7,178 bases of DNA from Parvularculaceae bacterium (GTDB lineage: Bacteria > Pseudomonadota > Alphaproteobacteria > Caulobacterales > Parvularculaceae): positions 1 to 7,178 of the forward strand of contig JALWRV010000157.1 in assembly GCA_027080545.1 (NCBI GenBank), written 5' to 3'. Shown here in pieces: positions 6,134-7,178 of the stretch (its first letter is position 1; each line of letters begins with the position of its first letter). A program made the position numbers and the translations under genes. Below the pieces are notes generated by a model, which saw only the letters and a program-made list of their open reading frames with translations, searched no databases and had not been told where the DNA came from.

Positions 6134-6463
6134 TCAGTTCTGCTGCCCTGTGGCACATTGTTTACACACGCTCGTATAGGGCACGGCCTCAAGGCGTTCA
6201 GGGGAAATAGCCTCTCCACACTCGAGACAGAGCCCATAGCTCCCCTCTTCCAAGCGCCCTAACGCCTTGTGAACCTCGGCCAATTCCTCTCGCGCGGCCA
6301 TTTCGCGCCCATGGAGCACCTCATCACCCTCTTTAGCCTCTGCCATGTCTTCTATTTGAGATTGGCGGGGATGATTTTGTGCGGCGGCTAGTTCTTCAAT
6401 GAGAGCGTGTAAATATTGATCGCGTTCGCGCAATAGTTTTTCAAAAAACACTTTATCTACCAT
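6134..6463 (-). CDS. DksA/TraR family C4 zinc-finger protein
   Basis: A 109-residue protein of the DksA/TraR family, whose members bind the RNA polymerase secondary channel and modulate promoters, often with ppGpp. Residues about 1-70 are two charged, probably coiled-coil helices. The C4 zinc finger follows: C79-x2-C82, 17 residues, C100-x2-C103, in YGLCLECG...RLEAVPYTSVCKQCA; the 17-residue gap equals that of E. coli DksA. An ungapped alignment on the first zinc cysteine places D39 and A41 over E. coli D74 and A76 at the coiled-coil tip, while Q36 replaces D71. It is shorter than DksA (151), so it is more like the short DksA relatives. AAGGAGATG lies just before the ATG at 6461-6463. An FNR-type box lies upstream in class II position. 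Whether it acts like true DksA is unknown. Confidence 0.93.
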   Translation of the reverse strand: MVDKVFFEKLLRERDQYLHALIEELAAAQNHPRQSQIEDMAEAKEGDEVLHGREMAAREELAEVHKALGRLEEGSYGLCLECGEAISPERLEAVPYTSVCKQCATGQQN

Positions 6464-6494
6464 AAAACATCTCCTTTATCATCTCGCCTTTGGA

Positions 6495-6500
6495 GCTTAT
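6495..6500 (-). promoter_or_regulatory. Candidate -10 element of the DksA-like gene
   Basis: GATAAG on the minus strand (4 of 6 to TATAAT) begins 22 bases past the edge of the FNR-type box, the spacing of class II FNR promoters. The start would be near 6488, 41.5 bases from the box centre, with a leader of about 25 bases. There is no good -35 hexamer, as expected for an activator-dependent promoter. TAGATT (6505-6510) is an alternative -10. Confidence 0.4.
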
Positions 6501-6522
6501 CTACAATCTAGATGGGGTGTAT

Positions 6523-6536
6523 TTGATATCGATCAA
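6523..6536. promoter_or_regulatory. FNR/FixK-type binding box, perfect match
   Basis: TTGATATCGATCAA fits the consensus TTGAT-N4-ATCAA of FNR, Anr, FnrL and FixK regulators without a mismatch, and all of its 14 bases are palindromic. It sits in the 183-base region between the divergent DksA-like and Rieske genes. Its centre is 66 bases before the DksA-like ATG and about 117 before the Rieske ATG. Members of this family respond to oxygen, nitric oxide or a two-component signal; which one acts here cannot be read from the site. Confidence 0.7.
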
Positions 6537-6569
6537 TGGTTGGGGCTTTGGGACTATGATATTGACGCT

Positions 6570-6597
6570 TTGCTAATATCGCCCCCTTGCCTATAGT
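6570..6597 (+). promoter_or_regulatory. Candidate sigma-70-type promoter of the Rieske oxygenase gene
   Basis: TTGCTA (6570-6575, 4 of 6), a 16-base spacer and TATAGT (6592-6597, 5 of 6) would start transcription near 6604, giving a leader of about 42 bases. The -10 hexamer and spacer match those of the candidate upstream of the DUF2093 gene. The FNR-type box centre would lie about 75 bases upstream of this start. The remaining bases of the divergent region show nothing further. Confidence 0.4.
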
Positions 6598-6646
6598 CCT
6601 ACGGCAAAGCGCGGCGACAAGGCTGGCCGCATGGTAAGGGAACCCC

Positions 6647-7178
6647 ATGGCAGATACACTGCTTAAAGATATTTGGTATTTCGCGAAAATCAGTAGCGCC
6701 CTGAAAGCCGGGGCCATGGAGCGGCTGATCATATGTGGTGATCCAATTGTGCTGGGGCGCACAAAACGCGGAGACCTTTTTGCCTTAAGAGATGTCTGCC
6801 CGCACCGGGCGGCCCCCCTTTCTGAAGGTCGCCAAATGGTCGAGGAAGATGGCTCGACCAGTGTAGAATGTCCCTATCATGGTTGGCGCATGGGAACCAA
6901 AGATGGGGTCTGCGCCCATATTCCTGCCCTCACCGCCGAGTCAAAATTCGAGATCGAACGATTACGGGCACCAGCCTATCCGGTGGCGGAAGTTAAAGGC
7001 ACGATCTGGATTTATATGCCGGAAGATTTGAAGCATTTTGACGGCCAACCCTGCCTACCGCCCCCCGCATTGGAAAATGCCACCAATGAGCAGCCCAACA
7101 TGCATGTCTGCGTCAAGGCTGAAGGGCCTTATGACGAAGCCGTGATCGGCTTGGTGGACCCGGCCCATACCACCTATG
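6647..7178 (+). CDS. Rieske-type oxygenase, N-terminal part, cut by right window edge
   Basis: The 177 visible residues are the N-terminal part of a Rieske non-haem iron oxygenase (ring-hydroxylating or demethylating type). Such enzymes take electrons from a reductase to a [2Fe-2S] centre and use O2 at a mononuclear iron. The Rieske ligands are C51-x-H53 (CPHRAAPLSEG) and C75-x2-H78 (CPYHGWRMG), 21 residues apart. Near the window end, D171-P-A-H174 matches the first half of the D-x2-H-x4-H iron site; the second His would lie just past the edge. The early LLKDIWYFA and PVAEVKGTIWIYMPE segments are typical of single-component alpha subunits of the vanillate/phthalate type. The substrate cannot be told. 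AAGGGA at 6636-6641 lies 5 bases before the ATG at 6647. No partner ferredoxin or reductase gene is in the window. The gene diverges from the DksA-like gene. Confidence 0.93.
   Translation, partial: MADTLLKDIWYFAKISSALKAGAMERLIICGDPIVLGRTKRGDLFALRDVCPHRAAPLSEGRQMVEEDGSTSVECPYHGWRMGTKDGVCAHIPALTAESKFEIERLRAPAYPVAEVKGTIWIYMPEDLKHFDGQPCLPPPALENATNEQPNMHVCVKAEGPYDEAVIGLVDPAHTTY

Noticed and set aside
6631..6666. An 11-codon frame overlapping the Rieske start out of frame, with AAGG 8 bases before it
   Set aside because: Too short, with a weak ribosome binding site and no sign of a regulatory peptide; the Rieske gene has its own AAGGGA.
6508..6762. 84-codon minus-strand frame over the divergent region and Rieske start
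   Set aside because: It overlaps the Rieske coding region and promoters, has no ribosome binding site that I can see and no family features.

Overview
The window looks like chromosomal DNA of a free-living alphaproteobacterium of moderate GC content (about half G+C by eye). This rests on the divergent purD/xseA pair, a DUF2093 gene straight after xseA, an alphaproteobacterial-style M23 peptidase and a DUF2937 gene. The genus cannot be told from the sequence. I see no mobile element, tRNA, rRNA or CRISPR array. Gene density is high: no gap between genes exceeds about 185 bases.

Layout. Bases 1-709 (minus strand) hold the N-terminal 236 residues of PurD, which runs off the left edge. A 71-base divergent region follows, carrying a perfect 12-bp palindrome. 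A plus-strand series then runs to 5494. First come a TonB/TolA-like Pro/Glu-rich inner-membrane protein (781-2220) and xseA (2217-3677), overlapping by 4 bases. After a 173-base gap with a probable promoter come a DUF2093 protein (3851-4057), an M23 peptidoglycan endopeptidase (4090-5112) and a Kazal-domain lipoprotein (5123-5494). Facing these on the minus strand are a DksA/TraR-type zinc-finger protein (6134-6463) and a DUF2937 membrane protein (5517-6026). A 183-base divergent region with a perfect FNR/FixK-type box separates the DksA-like gene from a Rieske oxygenase (6647 to the right edge, incomplete).

How it fits together. PurD and ExoVII are housekeeping functions (purine synthesis; single-strand DNA trimming). 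The TonB-like, M23 and Kazal proteins all belong to the cell envelope, and the M23-Kazal pair looks translationally coupled. The DksA-like gene and the Rieske gene share a control region whose FNR-type box sits exactly where a class II activator site would be for the DksA-like gene. That suggests oxygen or redox control of an RNA-polymerase-binding regulator, and perhaps of an O2-consuming oxygenase.

Most of the window is ordinary core genome. The points most worth following up are the FNR box, the TonB-like protein without the usual membrane histidine and with an unrecognised C-terminal domain, the M23/Kazal pairing, and the QESLF tail of XseA.
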